Source: Devosia faecipullorum (GTDB taxonomy: Bacteria > Pseudomonadota > Alphaproteobacteria > Rhizobiales > Devosiaceae). Taken from it: a stretch of DNA of 64,000 bases. Shown one piece after another: positions 7,364 through 16,422 of this stretch. The position numbers and the translations under genes were made by a program. Below the pieces are notes generated by a model. It was given only the letters and a program-made list of their open reading frames with translations. It was not told the origin of the DNA and did not search any database. The DNA is taken from contig NZ_JACDXV010000008.1 in NCBI RefSeq assembly GCF_015158295.1, positions 47,687 through 111,686 of the forward strand. Direction: 5' to 3'. Within the stretch, counting starts at the first letter, position 1. The number at the start of each line of letters is the position of its first letter.

Positions 7364-10300
7364 ATGACCCCGCCTTCGCTCGCCAGCCAATTCTCCGAAG
7401 ACGACGCGGTGGAGCAGCCGGCGCTGGCGCTGTTGCAGCAACTCGGCTGGCGGCATCTCAATCTGATGGAGGAGACGCCGGGGCCGGAGAATCCCACTGG
7501 CCGCACCAGCTTTCATCAGGCTTGGCTCCCCGCCCGGCTAAAGGCCGCGCTCGCCAAGCTCAACCCCGGCCTGCCGGCGGAAGCCCTCGCGCTGGCCGAG
7601 GCGGCGTTGACGCAGGACCGCTCAGCCCTTTCCCCCATCGCCGCCAATCGTGAGTTCCACCATCTGCTGCGCGAGGGTGTACGGGTGGAGGTGAAGAACC
7701 CCGAGAACGGTAAGGCCGAAACCCTCACCGTCCGCGTAATCGACTGGAAGGATACGGGGACGAATGATTTCCTCGTCGCCAGCCAGATGTGGATTCAGGG
7801 CCTGCTGCACAAACGACGCCCCGATACCGTCGGCTTCGTCAACGGCCTGCCGCTGCTGCTGGCGGAGTGGAAGGCGTTCTCCAAGCCGGTTTTCAACGCT
7901 TACGATGAAAACCTGCGCGATTATCGCGACACCATCCCGCAATTGTTCCCCTTCAACGGCTTCGTGATCCTCTCCAACGGCCATGAATCGCTGATGGGCG
8001 GATCGCATACCGATTTCGACTTCTTCGCCCCGTGGAAAAAGCTGGAGGAGGACGGGCCGGAAGACCCTAGCCTCGCCACCATGCTGCGCGCCACCTGCGA
8101 ACCCGCGCGTTTCCTTGACCTGATCGAAAGCTTCACGCTTTTCGATGAGGCCAAGGGCGGCTTGCGGAAGGTCGTCGGCAAATATCATCAAGTGCTGGGC
8201 GTGAACCGGGCCATGTCGGCGGTGGAGCATGTTGCCGCCAACAAGGGCCGCCTCGGCGTATTCTGGCACACGCAAGGTTCCGGCAAGAGCCTCTCCATGG
8301 TGATGTTCGCGGAGAAGGTGCTGCGTCGCCTGGGCGGCAACTACACCTTCGTGATCGTCACCGACCGCACCGAGTTGGACGACCAGATCGCCGGGCAATT
8401 CGCCAGCACCGGCGCGCTCACCAAACAGATCGACCAGGCGCAGGCTGGCGGCCGTGTGCATCTCAAGGAATTGCTGGCAGGAAACGAGCGTTACGTCTTC
8501 ACGCTGATCCAGAAATTCTCGACCGCCGACCGGGAAGCGATGCCGGTGCTTTCGGACCGTTCCGACATCATCGTCATCACCGACGAAGCGCACCGCAGCC
8601 AGTATGACCAGTTGGCGGCGAACATGCGTGCCGCTCTCCCCAACGCGGCCTTCATCGGCTTCACCGGGACGCCGCTGATCCAGGGCGAGGAAAGCCGTAC
8701 CCGCGAAGTGTTTGGCGATTATGTCTCGGTCTATGATTTCGCCCAGTCGGTCCGCGACGGGGCGACGGTGCCGCTCTACTACGAATCGCGCAAACCCGAG
8801 CTTCAGCTCAACGCTGGCGAGTTGAAGGAAGAACTGGACGAACTTCTCGACGAGGTGGAGCTGAGCGAGGAGCAGGAGAAAAAGCTCCAGCGAGAATTCG
8901 GCCGGCAATATACCCTCATCACCAACCCGGACCGGCTCGACAAGGTGGCCGAAGACGTGGCGCTGCACTTTGCCATGCGCGGCTATCGCGGGAAGGCGAT
9001 GTTCGTCGCCATCGACAAAGCGACCGCCGTTTCCATGTATGATCGGGTGAAATTGGCTGTCGCCCGCTTGATCGCGGCGGACGAGGCGGCACTCAAGACC
9101 GCGCATGAGGCCGAGGGGGCGGCGATTGCCGAGCGGCTGCAATGGCTGCGCGAACTGGATATGGCGGTGGTCGTCAGCCAGGGGCAGAACGAGGTGGACA
9201 ACCTCCGCAAGAAGAGTCTTGACATCCTTCCTCATCGTGAGCGGATGCAGAAGGAAGACCTGGAGGAGAAGTTCAAGGACAAGAACGATCCGCTGCGGCT
9301 CGTCTTCGTCTGCGCCATGTGGATCACAGGCTTCGACGTGCCCAGCATCGGTACCGTCTATCTCGACAAACCGATGAAGAACCACACGCTGATGCAGACC
9401 ATCGCGCGGGCCAACCGCAACGCATCGGGCAAGACCAGCGGTGTGATCGTCGATTATGTGGGCGTGTTTAACAATCTGCAAAAGGCGCTGGCGATCTACG
9501 CCGGCAGCGCGGGCGGCGGCGAAAAGGACGAAACGCCGATCAAGGACAAGGCGGCGCTGGTAAAGGCGTTGGAGGACGTGCTGGATCAGGCTGGCGCCTT
9601 CGTGCAGCCGCTCGGCATGGATGTTTCGGCGATCATGGCGGCGGATGCGCTCTCCCGGCTTGGCCTGATAGCAAAAGCGGTGGAGGTGCTGGTCGCGCCC
9701 GACGAGCGGCGGCGCGAGTTCGGGCGGCTCGCGGGCGCGGTGACGAAAGCCTACAAGGCGCTGTTGCCCGACGAACGGGCCGCGCCTTATCTGAAGCCAG
9801 TCGCGGTGTTCCACATGCTGGCCGATGCGGTAAAGGCGAAGCTGGGGCCGGCGGACATCTCCGCCATCCAGGCTAAAATCGCCGAATTGCTCGACGACAA
9901 GCTGGAAGGCGTGGCGATCTTGACGCCCATTGTCGAGGGCGCAGGTGCGGAGGGGCGCGTCGACCTTTCCGGCATCGACTTCGGCAAACTCGCCAAGCTT
10001 TTCGAGAAAAGTCCCAAGGTCGCCACCGAACGGTTGCGCGAGGAGGCCGAGGGGAAGGCCCGGAAGCTGGCCGAGGTGAATCCCACCCGCGCCGATCTGG
10101 TCGAGAAGCTGGAAAAGCTCGTTGCCGAATACAACGCCGGCTCCATCGACGCGGAAAAGTTCTTCGAGGCACTGAAGGATTTCGTCGCTGGCCTTGACGA
10201 GGAAGAACAACGGGCGGCTCGCGAGGGGCTGACCGAGGACGAATTGGCGATCTTCGACCTGCTCACCACGCCGGAACCGCAGCTTACCACGGCGCAGGAG

Positions 10301-10534
10301 GCCGAAGTAAAGCGGGTGGCGCGTGAGCTGCTGGCAAAGCTGCGCGGGCTGGTCAATACGATAGATTGGGTGCGCGGGCAGGAAACCCGAGGCGCTGTGT
10401 TCAGCGAAATCCGGGTGCGGCTGAACGAATTGCCCGAGGAGCCTTATCCGCAGGCACTATGGGACGCCAAAGTGGCGCAGGTGTGGAACTTTGTGTTGAG
10501 GCGGTATGCTGATAGTAGGGTATTGGGTTGGTAA
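7364..10534 (+). CDS. hsdR: Type I restriction endonuclease subunit HsdR
   Basis: About 1056 residues, the translocase and nuclease subunit that pulls in unmethylated DNA and cuts it. The N-terminal PD-(D/E)XK nuclease is visible as 'RRPDTVGFVNGLPLLLAEWK' (residues near 150-170), with D and E-x-K in place. The superfamily 2 motor has Walker A 'TQGSGKS' near 303, the DEAH box 'ITDEAHRS' near 405, motif III 'GFTGTPL' and motif VI 'QTIARANR'. The frame is open upstream to 7328, but the ATG at 7364 lies one base after the hsdS stop and begins 'MTPPSLASQFSEDDAVE', typical of HsdR. All key residues are present, so the enzyme should be active. Confidence 0.95.
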   Translation: MTPPSLASQFSEDDAVEQPALALLQQLGWRHLNLMEETPGPENPTGRTSFHQAWLPARLKAALAKLNPGLPAEALALAEAALTQDRSALSPIAANREFHHLLREGVRVEVKNPENGKAETLTVRVIDWKDTGTNDFLVASQMWIQGLLHKRRPDTVGFVNGLPLLLAEWKAFSKPVFNAYDENLRDYRDTIPQLFPFNGFVILSNGHESLMGGSHTDFDFFAPWKKLEEDGPEDPSLATMLRATCEPARFLDLIESFTLFDEAKGGLRKVVGKYHQVLGVNRAMSAVEHVAANKGRLGVFWHTQGSGKSLSMVMFAEKVLRRLGGNYTFVIVTDRTELDDQIAGQFASTGALTKQIDQAQAGGRVHLKELLAGNERYVFTLIQKFSTADREAMPVLSDRSDIIVITDEAHRSQYDQLAANMRAALPNAAFIGFTGTPLIQGEESRTREVFGDYVSVYDFAQSVRDGATVPLYYESRKPELQLNAGELKEELDELLDEVELSEEQEKKLQREFGRQYTLITNPDRLDKVAEDVALHFAMRGYRGKAMFVAIDKATAVSMYDRVKLAVARLIAADEAALKTAHEAEGAAIAERLQWLRELDMAVVVSQGQNEVDNLRKKSLDILPHRERMQKEDLEEKFKDKNDPLRLVFVCAMWITGFDVPSIGTVYLDKPMKNHTLMQTIARANRNASGKTSGVIVDYVGVFNNLQKALAIYAGSAGGGEKDETPIKDKAALVKALEDVLDQAGAFVQPLGMDVSAIMAADALSRLGLIAKAVEVLVAPDERRREFGRLAGAVTKAYKALLPDERAAPYLKPVAVFHMLADAVKAKLGPADISAIQAKIAELLDDKLEGVAILTPIVEGAGAEGRVDLSGIDFGKLAKLFEKSPKVATERLREEAEGKARKLAEVNPTRADLVEKLEKLVAEYNAGSIDAEKFFEALKDFVAGLDEEEQRAAREGLTEDELAIFDLLTTPEPQLTTAQEAEVKRVARELLAKLRGLVNTIDWVRGQETRGAVFSEIRVRLNELPEEPYPQALWDAKVAQVWNFVLRRYADSRVLGW

Positions 10535-10662
10535 TGGTTGGCAAGGAATGCAGTAGGTTTCTGAAAGATGCAGAGTCTGCCAGCCTCCAAACTGCGCGTA
10601 CAAGGTGGCAACTATACTCGCTCTCTCCGACATGGAGCTGACGCACAACTAGGAACAGTAAA

Positions 10663-11892
10663 ATGGCCATCATAGAAGGTTTTCGCGTTCAGAATTTCCG
10701 TGCATTGCGCGATGTGACACTAGGTAAGCTCTCTGCGCAGCAGCATGGCGATCCTCTGACGCCATTCACAGTGGTCATTGGCAAGAACGGCGTAGGCAAA
10801 AGTTCACTGTTCGATGCATTTGGATTTGTCGCCGATTGCTTGGCTACAGATGTAGAAACTGCTTGCGACATGAAGCAACGGGGTGGATTCGAGCGCTTGC
10901 GATCAAAAGGCGTGGAGGAATCGATCCGCTTCGAGATTTACTACCGCGAAGCTCAGAATGAACGGCCGATCACCTATGAACTAGCCATTGACCTGGACAG
11001 CGGCGGTCGACCGTTTGTCTTGTCCGAAATATTGAAGCAACGCCGCAAGGGGCAAAAGCACGGCCGTCCGTTTCCGTTTTTACGTCTGGATCATGGTAAG
11101 GGCACGGTCTGGGCTGGCGAGGAGGCCGTCGAGGATGAACATGAGGAAAGCAATGCCAGCAGCCCGGTGGAACTTACCGATCCGCGTGAACTTGGCATTT
11201 CTACATTAGGCACATTGAAAGAACATCCACGTATCAGTCGCTTTCGTGATTTCCTCAAGGGCTGGTATCTCTCGTACTTCTATCCCGATGCGGCACGCAG
11301 CCTTCCCAGCGCCGGACCACAGCGTCACCTGAATGTGCATGGTGACAACATCGGCAATGTGGTGCAATTCATGGAGCGTGAGCACAAGGATCGCTTCAAG
11401 AGTATCCTTGAGCGCATTGCCAGCAAGATTCCCGGTATCGCCAGGATTGACACGGAAATCACCACGGATAAGCGCGTGCTTCTGCGCTTCAATGATGGTG
11501 CGTTTGATGACCCCTTTTTCGCGCAGCAGATGTCTGACGGCACACTCAAAGTGTTTGCTTATTTATTGTTGCTGGAAGACCCTGATCCGCCCCCCTTCAT
11601 CTGTATCGAGGAACCCGAAAACGGACTGTACCATAAGCTGTTGGAATCGCTGGCGCAGGAGTTTCGCGCCCACGCCAGCGGAAAGAAACACGCACCGCAA
11701 ATCTTCGTAACGACACATCAGCCGTACTTCGTTGATGCATTGTCGCCGGAAGAAGTGTGGATATTGGAGAAAGGGACGGATGGTTATTCTACAGTACGAC
11801 GGGTCTCTGATCTCGAAGTGGTCAGAAATCTAGTGGCAGAAGGTTTGCCGCTGGGCGGGCTGTGGTACAGCGACTATCTCGATGCGAGGTAA
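10663..11892 (+). CDS. AAA/ABC-type ATPase of a PARIS-like defence pair
   Basis: A 409-residue ATPase of the RecF/OLD/AAA_21 type. It starts 'MAIIEGFRVQNFRALRDVTL', has Walker A 'GKNGVGKSS' at 40-48, and an insertion rich in charged residues in the middle. There is an ABC-signature-like 'MSDGTLKVFAYLLLLEDP', Walker B 'ICIEEPENGLY', and an H-loop segment 'VTTHQPYFVDAL'. Such ATPases drive or sense in two-gene systems with a TOPRIM nuclease (PARIS AriA, class 2 OLD, RloA/AbiL types). The next gene is a TOPRIM-like DUF4276 protein two bases downstream. An AGGAA ribosome site lies about seven bases before the ATG. Codon usage is clearly more AT-rich than in hsdR, so it was probably acquired separately. 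Confidence 0.82.
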   Translation: MAIIEGFRVQNFRALRDVTLGKLSAQQHGDPLTPFTVVIGKNGVGKSSLFDAFGFVADCLATDVETACDMKQRGGFERLRSKGVEESIRFEIYYREAQNERPITYELAIDLDSGGRPFVLSEILKQRRKGQKHGRPFPFLRLDHGKGTVWAGEEAVEDEHEESNASSPVELTDPRELGISTLGTLKEHPRISRFRDFLKGWYLSYFYPDAARSLPSAGPQRHLNVHGDNIGNVVQFMEREHKDRFKSILERIASKIPGIARIDTEITTDKRVLLRFNDGAFDDPFFAQQMSDGTLKVFAYLLLLEDPDPPPFICIEEPENGLYHKLLESLAQEFRAHASGKKHAPQIFVTTHQPYFVDALSPEEVWILEKGTDGYSTVRRVSDLEVVRNLVAEGLPLGGLWYSDYLDAR

Positions 11893-11894
11893 TC

Positions 11895-12548
11895 ATGCAC
11901 ATCGAGATACTGGTGGAAGATGCTTCCGGCGAGAATTTGCTTAAATCATTACTACCCAAGATTTTGGGCGATCACGGCTATCCACACACTTGGCGGCTCC
12001 ACGCCTATAAAGGTATCGGGCGCATTCCGCAGAAGCTAAATGCAGTTGGCGACCCTACAAAGCGAATTCTGCTTGACCAGTTGCCGAAAATTCTTCGGGG
12101 TTATGGGAAAACACCGGGCATTGATGCCGTGGTGGTTGTTCTGGATTCTGACCGCCGCAACTGCGTGGATTTTTTAAACGAACTCAAAGCACTGGCAGAA
12201 GGGTGCAAGCCTGCCCCGAACACATTGTTCCGAATTGCTATCGAAGAAATTGAGGCTTGGTATTTCGGCGACCGTGAGGCAGTGCAAACCGCCTATCCAG
12301 GCGCCAAGGTGAATATACTTGATAATTACATACAGGATAGTGTTTGCAACACTTGGGAAATGCTGGCAGATGCCATTTACCCAGGTGGTTCTGCTGCCAT
12401 CAAGAAAGCAGGCTGGCCACTACCGGGCCAAGTCAAATGTGAATGGGCGGAAAAGATCGGACCCTTGCTTGAAGTCGACTGCAATCTCTCCCCGAGCTTC
12501 GGCAAATTTCGTGATGGTCTGCGCCACTTGGTGGCAGATCATCCTTGA
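11895..12548 (+). CDS. DUF4276 TOPRIM-like protein, partner of the ATPase
   Basis: A 217-residue protein of the DUF4276 family. The N-terminus 'MHIEILVEDASGENLLKSLL' carries the acidic residue expected at the first TOPRIM strand. 'VVVVLDSDRRNC' supplies the D-x-D motif, and 'FRIAIEEIEAWYFGD' is the hallmark DUF4276 segment. TOPRIM folds in defence systems act as metal-dependent nucleases, like AriB in PARIS (there DUF4435). The frame extends into the previous gene, but the ATG at 11895, two bases after the ATPase stop, fits best and implies coupled translation. The cellular target is unknown; a tRNA- or DNA-cutting effector released by the ATPase is a guess by analogy. Confidence 0.78.
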   Translation: MHIEILVEDASGENLLKSLLPKILGDHGYPHTWRLHAYKGIGRIPQKLNAVGDPTKRILLDQLPKILRGYGKTPGIDAVVVVLDSDRRNCVDFLNELKALAEGCKPAPNTLFRIAIEEIEAWYFGDREAVQTAYPGAKVNILDNYIQDSVCNTWEMLADAIYPGGSAAIKKAGWPLPGQVKCEWAEKIGPLLEVDCNLSPSFGKFRDGLRHLVADHP

Positions 12549-13029
12549 TGAGGTAGCAGAAAATCGGGATTGGTTTTGGTGAACACGACAGGAAAAGCTT
12601 GGCCGCGCGCTCGAGTAGTTGATGCTTTGGGACAAACTGACCTATCGAGTATGGCTATCTGCGAAGGATTTCGTGCTTTTCGCGGGCGGCTAACTTATCC
12701 GCACTTTCAACATGCAGCCACGATGAAGCATGCATCATTTAGAGTGCACACAGGCCTTTAGCCGGAAGTATTGCTATATCGGATCCGCAAATCCAGACCC
12801 CTCCTTTGCTTGATGGTATTGCAGTTGGTATGGACTTCGAGCGACGGCAGAAAATTACGGCATTACAATGCGAACTCAAGCCTATTGACCATCGAGTGGG
12901 AGTGATCCGGGCTCATCCGGGAAACGCAATTTAGGCGGAAATGCCGAATGTGTGTCCGGTCCGGCCATTGAGCTTTATCCCGGCTATTCCATTGCGGCCG
13001 GCGTCGTGCCGGCCGCAAAGATGGGCTGT
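12549..13029. other. Gene-free stretch at the island edge
   Basis: A 481-base region between the DUF4276 gene and the ADP-ribosylglycohydrolase operon. Short frames exist (for example 12570-12761 plus) but none has a convincing start site, codon usage or family resemblance. The change from accessory to core-type genes occurs here, so an attachment site or deletion scar is likely inside it. I could not identify a tRNA fragment or a repeat matching the left part of the island. Confidence 0.5.
12992..13018 (-). terminator. Strong hairpin after the nucleoside-uptake operon
   Basis: TTGCGGCCGGC (12992-13002) pairs perfectly with 13008-13018 around a 5-base loop, 11 bases beyond the stop codon of the last minus-strand gene. 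The stem is very stable, but no clear T-run follows on the minus strand, so it may stop transcription or protect the 3' end. Confidence 0.55.
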
Positions 13030-14415
13030 TCACCGCCCGATGGCAGCTGCGTCGAGGGTCTGCTGAACGAGGTCGCCGAAGGCGATCTGTGCGGGGCGGC
13101 GCATATAGGTGACGATGTCGTCCTTGATCAGCGGCGCGTACCACCGTTCCGCAATCACGCCGCTGCGCTTCTGGATGCCGAGAACGCACAATATCTGCGC
13201 GGCGTTGCAGTCCACGTCGTGGCCGATCCCGCAGATGATTTCCAGGGTCCGATCAAAGTCTCCCTCGCCAAACCACAGCGCAACCACCTGTGCTGCGGCA
13301 TTGGGATAGACATGGATCCAGTTATATTCGACATATTCTTCGTCGCATTTGGCCCATGCCGTCTGCCAGTCATCGGAAGTGCGGCAGGCATCGAGCGCGA
13401 AGGCGAGGACCGCCCCATATTCCGTTGCCGTTGAGAACAGCGCGCAGGTGGATGTCAGGAGTTCGCGTGTGTCCGAGAGCGTGTAGGCGCGCGCTGCAAG
13501 GACCGCGTTGAAAACTTCACCCAATATGCCATTGCCGGCCGCCGAGACTTCGGCGTCGATATAGGCCAGGCGGGCGGCTTCGCGCGCGCGGCCCGGTGCC
13601 ACCATGCCGCAAATCGTGCCGCGCATCTGGCCGCCGATCCATTCGTCGAAAGGATTTTCGAGCCAGCCGCTGACCGGCGGCATGATGCCCCGGCGGATAT
13701 TGTTGAGCGCAATGCCCTCGGCGGACCAGCCCATCGGGATCATGCCGGTCCAGCGCGCGGCGATATCGGTGCCGGTGATGGCCGGCCCCTTGTCGCCATA
13801 GGCCTCAAGGAAAGCCAGTTCGAATGTGATGTCGTCATTATAGGTGTTGGGTTCGCGGACATAGTCGCGGATCGGGCCGAACACTTCGGCGATGTTTGCC
13901 GCCGTATAGCCTTCAAGAGCCGTACCTGCGGCGGCGCCCACAAGTTGCCCAAGCCAGGCTGCGCGTGTCTGGTCGGCGAAATCCGCTCCGGCGACGTCCA
14001 CTTTCTCGTCTGCGGGCCAGCTGGTTGCGGCGTCGAATTCTTCCCAACTCTTGTAGCGAATCGTCTTTTGCGACGGATGCTCCGGGTCGGGCTGCGCGGC
14101 CTGCATGATGGTGCGCAGGCGCATGTCGATCACATAAAGCTGCTCGAAGTCGCCTGCGTCGAGCGCCTTCAGACCCTCGGCCAGCAATTCATGATAAGGG
14201 GCAAGCACATAGCCCTTGCTTTCCAAAGATTGCAGCGCTCCTGCCATCAGGCATTCGGGGGCTGCCGATCCCGGCACATTGCTCTTCCAGAACATGGCAA
14301 GCATCGCATCGCCGGCGGCCATGACCGCGCTCGCATCCCAGGTTTGTTCCTCGGCGCTGCGCACGACGGGCTTGGTGTTGCGCAAAAGATCGCGGGTGAG
14401 TTCCCAGGCTTTCAT
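13030..14415 (-). CDS. ADP-ribosylglycohydrolase (DraG/ARH) family protein
   Basis: A 461-residue protein of the DraG/ARH fold, enzymes that use a di-metal centre to remove ADP-ribose or split related N-glycosidic bonds. Seen are 'GQLVGAAAGTALEG' near 165, the metal-site motif 'YNDDITFE' near 191, and a C-terminal 'GHDVDCNAAQ' near 397, equivalent to the usual D-x-D-T-x-A (Thr replaced by Cys). The frame is open upstream, but the ATG at 14415 gives 'MKAWELTRDLLRNTKPVV' and leaves a 19-base gap to the permease. Being last in a nucleoside-type ABC operon, it more likely processes an imported nucleoside or ADP-ribose-like compound than modified proteins; that is inference. Confidence 0.82.
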   Translation of the reverse strand: MKAWELTRDLLRNTKPVVRSAEEQTWDASAVMAAGDAMLAMFWKSNVPGSAAPECLMAGALQSLESKGYVLAPYHELLAEGLKALDAGDFEQLYVIDMRLRTIMQAAQPDPEHPSQKTIRYKSWEEFDAATSWPADEKVDVAGADFADQTRAAWLGQLVGAAAGTALEGYTAANIAEVFGPIRDYVREPNTYNDDITFELAFLEAYGDKGPAITGTDIAARWTGMIPMGWSAEGIALNNIRRGIMPPVSGWLENPFDEWIGGQMRGTICGMVAPGRAREAARLAYIDAEVSAAGNGILGEVFNAVLAARAYTLSDTRELLTSTCALFSTATEYGAVLAFALDACRTSDDWQTAWAKCDEEYVEYNWIHVYPNAAAQVVALWFGEGDFDRTLEIICGIGHDVDCNAAQILCVLGIQKRSGVIAERWYAPLIKDDIVTYMRRPAQIAFGDLVQQTLDAAAIGR

Positions 14416-14434
14416 TGGTCTAGTCCTTGATGGT

Positions 14435-15358
14435 TCAGGAATGGGTGCGGGCCTTGGCCTTGCGGCGGGCTGCATAAACGGTGAGCACGATGACCGGCAC
14501 GATATAGGGGATCATCTGCATGAGTTCGTTGGGGAGCCCCAGAGCCTGCATGGTTATGGCGCTCGTTTCAGCGATGGCGAGCACCGCAGCGGCAGCGAAT
14601 GTGCCCCAGGCCGTGCCCATGCCCATCACCTCGGCGGCGATGGCAATAAAGCCGCGCCCCGCCGTCATGTTCTGCGCAAACCAGCTCACATAGCCCATCG
14701 ACAGATAGGCCCCCGCAGCGCCGCCGAACATGCCGGATATCATGAGGGCGTAAAGCTGGGTTCGGTTGCGCGATATACCTGCCGCCGCGGCGGCTTTCGG
14801 ATCGGCGCCGACAGCCCGGACATGCAGCCCGAACGGCGTGCGCGCCAGCATGATGGAGACGAGCGGCACGCAGGCAATCGCCAGATAGGTCAGCATGTGA
14901 TGACCCGAGAGCAGGGCGCCCAGAACCGGAATGTCTTTCAGCAACGGAATGTGGATGGAGGGCAGGACGCCACTTTGCAGCGCCCCGGACATGCCCTTGT
15001 CGCCGGTGGCGAGGAACAGGCCCAGCGTTGTCGCCGAAGCGGCGGCAAGATTGAGCGCGATGCCGGTGATGATGAAATGCGTTCCCAGCCCGTTGATGGC
15101 CAGCGCCATCAGCGCACCGAGCCCGGCGCCGCAGGCAATGGCGGCGAAAAGCCCGATGATCGGTGTCCCGGTCCAGGCGCTGGCCAGAACGCCGACCAGA
15201 GCGCCGGAAAGCATCATGCCTTCCATGCCGATATTGAGCACGCCGGCGCGGTCGGAAATCAGGATGCCCAGGGCCGCGAGCAGCAGCGGCGTCATCACCC
15301 GCAAGACAGTCGCGAACAGCGCCGGATCGCTGATGGTGGACCAGATGGCGTCGGTCAT
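14435..15358 (-). CDS. ABC transporter permease, nucleoside/BMP type (second permease)
   Basis: A 307-residue integral membrane protein with about eight to ten hydrophobic segments of the BPD_transp_2 family, close in type to NupQ/YufQ permeases that import purine nucleosides with a BMP-family binding protein. The conserved permease-ATPase contact region includes 'AVGADPKAAAAAGISRNRTQL'-type sequence (about residues 180-200). Its ATG overlaps the stop of the upstream permease by four bases, indicating co-translation and a heterodimeric channel. It belongs to the minus-strand operon that begins at 19076. Confidence 0.88.
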   Translation of the reverse strand: MTDAIWSTISDPALFATVLRVMTPLLLAALGILISDRAGVLNIGMEGMMLSGALVGVLASAWTGTPIIGLFAAIACGAGLGALMALAINGLGTHFIITGIALNLAAASATTLGLFLATGDKGMSGALQSGVLPSIHIPLLKDIPVLGALLSGHHMLTYLAIACVPLVSIMLARTPFGLHVRAVGADPKAAAAAGISRNRTQLYALMISGMFGGAAGAYLSMGYVSWFAQNMTAGRGFIAIAAEVMGMGTAWGTFAAAAVLAIAETSAITMQALGLPNELMQMIPYIVPVIVLTVYAARRKAKARTHS

Positions 15359-16422
15359 GCTGCCTGCTCCTGGCCCTTGATGTCGCGGATCAGCCGCAGG
15401 AAGGCGGGATGCCGGAAAATGGCGGTAGCGGTCACCACCAGCATGATGGCGGCGGTGACGAGGCCGACCACTTCGCTCGGCACCGCCAGATTGCGGGCCA
15501 GCATGTCGCCGCCGACCTGAAGATAGGCCAGGAACAGGGCCGCCGGAATGACGAGGAACGGGTTCTCACGCGCAAGGATGGCAATGGTGATGCCGGTCCA
15601 GCCGTGGCCGGGCAGGGCGGTCCATGAGAAGCGGTTGTAGAGGCCCAGAACCTCAATGGCCCCCGCCATGCCGGCAATGAGGCCGCCGATGACTTGTGCG
15701 CGCATGACCAGCGCGCCGCTATTGAGGCCAAGGTGCTGGGCGAAGCTGGGACCGGCGCCGACAATGCGCAGGTTCAGTCCGCCGCGTGTCCCGTAGAGCC
15801 AGATGCCGCCGATCACGCAGGCGATGAAGGCAATGATGACACCGGTATGAAGCCGCGTGCCCGCCATGATGCGCTCCAGCGTGAAATCACCGGGCAGACG
15901 GTATGACATCAGCGCGCCCGCATTGGGGTCGCGCAGGTAGTAGTTGAGCACGAAGATGCCGGCATAGAGGAAGGCAAAGTTGAGGACGAGCGAATTGACC
16001 ATTTCGGACGCGCCGAAGCGGACCTTGAGATAGCCGGGCACCGAGCAGGCGAATGAGCCGACTATCGCGCCGACGAGAATGGCCGCCGGCGCCGCGACCA
16101 TGCCGGTGAATGGCAGCCAGAGCGCCGCCGCCGTTGCCGCAATGCCGCCGAGGAAGAAACTGCCTTCGACTCCGAGATTAAAGCTTCCGGCACGGAAGAT
16201 CAGCGTCGCCGCCAGGCCAGTGAGCATGGTGGGCGTTGCCAGTTCCAGCACGTTGCCGAGATGGCGCATGGTGCCGAAGGGGCCGAGCAGGAAAAGGCCG
16301 AGCACCTGTCCCGGGTCCGGTTGTGACAGCGCCACCGGCACGAGGACGGCAAGGATGACTGCGGCGATGACCAGGGCGGTCAGCGCGAATTCTGTGAGAC
16401 CGGCAAGAGCGGAACGGATCAT
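15355..16422 (-). CDS. ABC transporter permease, nucleoside/BMP type (first permease)
   Basis: A 355-residue membrane protein of the BPD_transp_2 family, longer at its N-terminus than its partner, as in NupP/YufP. Hydrophobic helices begin at about residue 10 ('LTALVIAAVILAVLVPVAL'). The coupling-helix region 'LRIVGAGPSFAQHLGLNSG' lies around 220-240. Its start overlaps the stop of the ATPase gene by four bases. With the adjacent permease it should form the inner-membrane pore of a nucleoside or purine importer. Confidence 0.88.
   Translation of the reverse strand: MIRSALAGLTEFALTALVIAAVILAVLVPVALSQPDPGQVLGLFLLGPFGTMRHLGNVLELATPTMLTGLAATLIFRAGSFNLGVEGSFFLGGIAATAAALWLPFTGMVAAPAAILVGAIVGSFACSVPGYLKVRFGASEMVNSLVLNFAFLYAGIFVLNYYLRDPNAGALMSYRLPGDFTLERIMAGTRLHTGVIIAFIACVIGGIWLYGTRGGLNLRIVGAGPSFAQHLGLNSGALVMRAQVIGGLIAGMAGAIEVLGLYNRFSWTALPGHGWTGITIAILARENPFLVIPAALFLAYLQVGGDMLARNLAVPSEVVGLVTAAIMLVVTATAIFRHPAFLRLIRDIKGQEQAA

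Noticed and set aside
7622..10210. 862-residue open frame opposite hsdR
   Set aside because: It is a His/Arg/Asp-rich shadow of a GC-rich gene; hsdR on the other strand has all catalytic motifs.
12570..12761. 63-residue plus-strand frame after the DUF4276 gene
   Set aside because: No recognisable domain or start signal; it lies in a stretch that looks like decayed boundary DNA.
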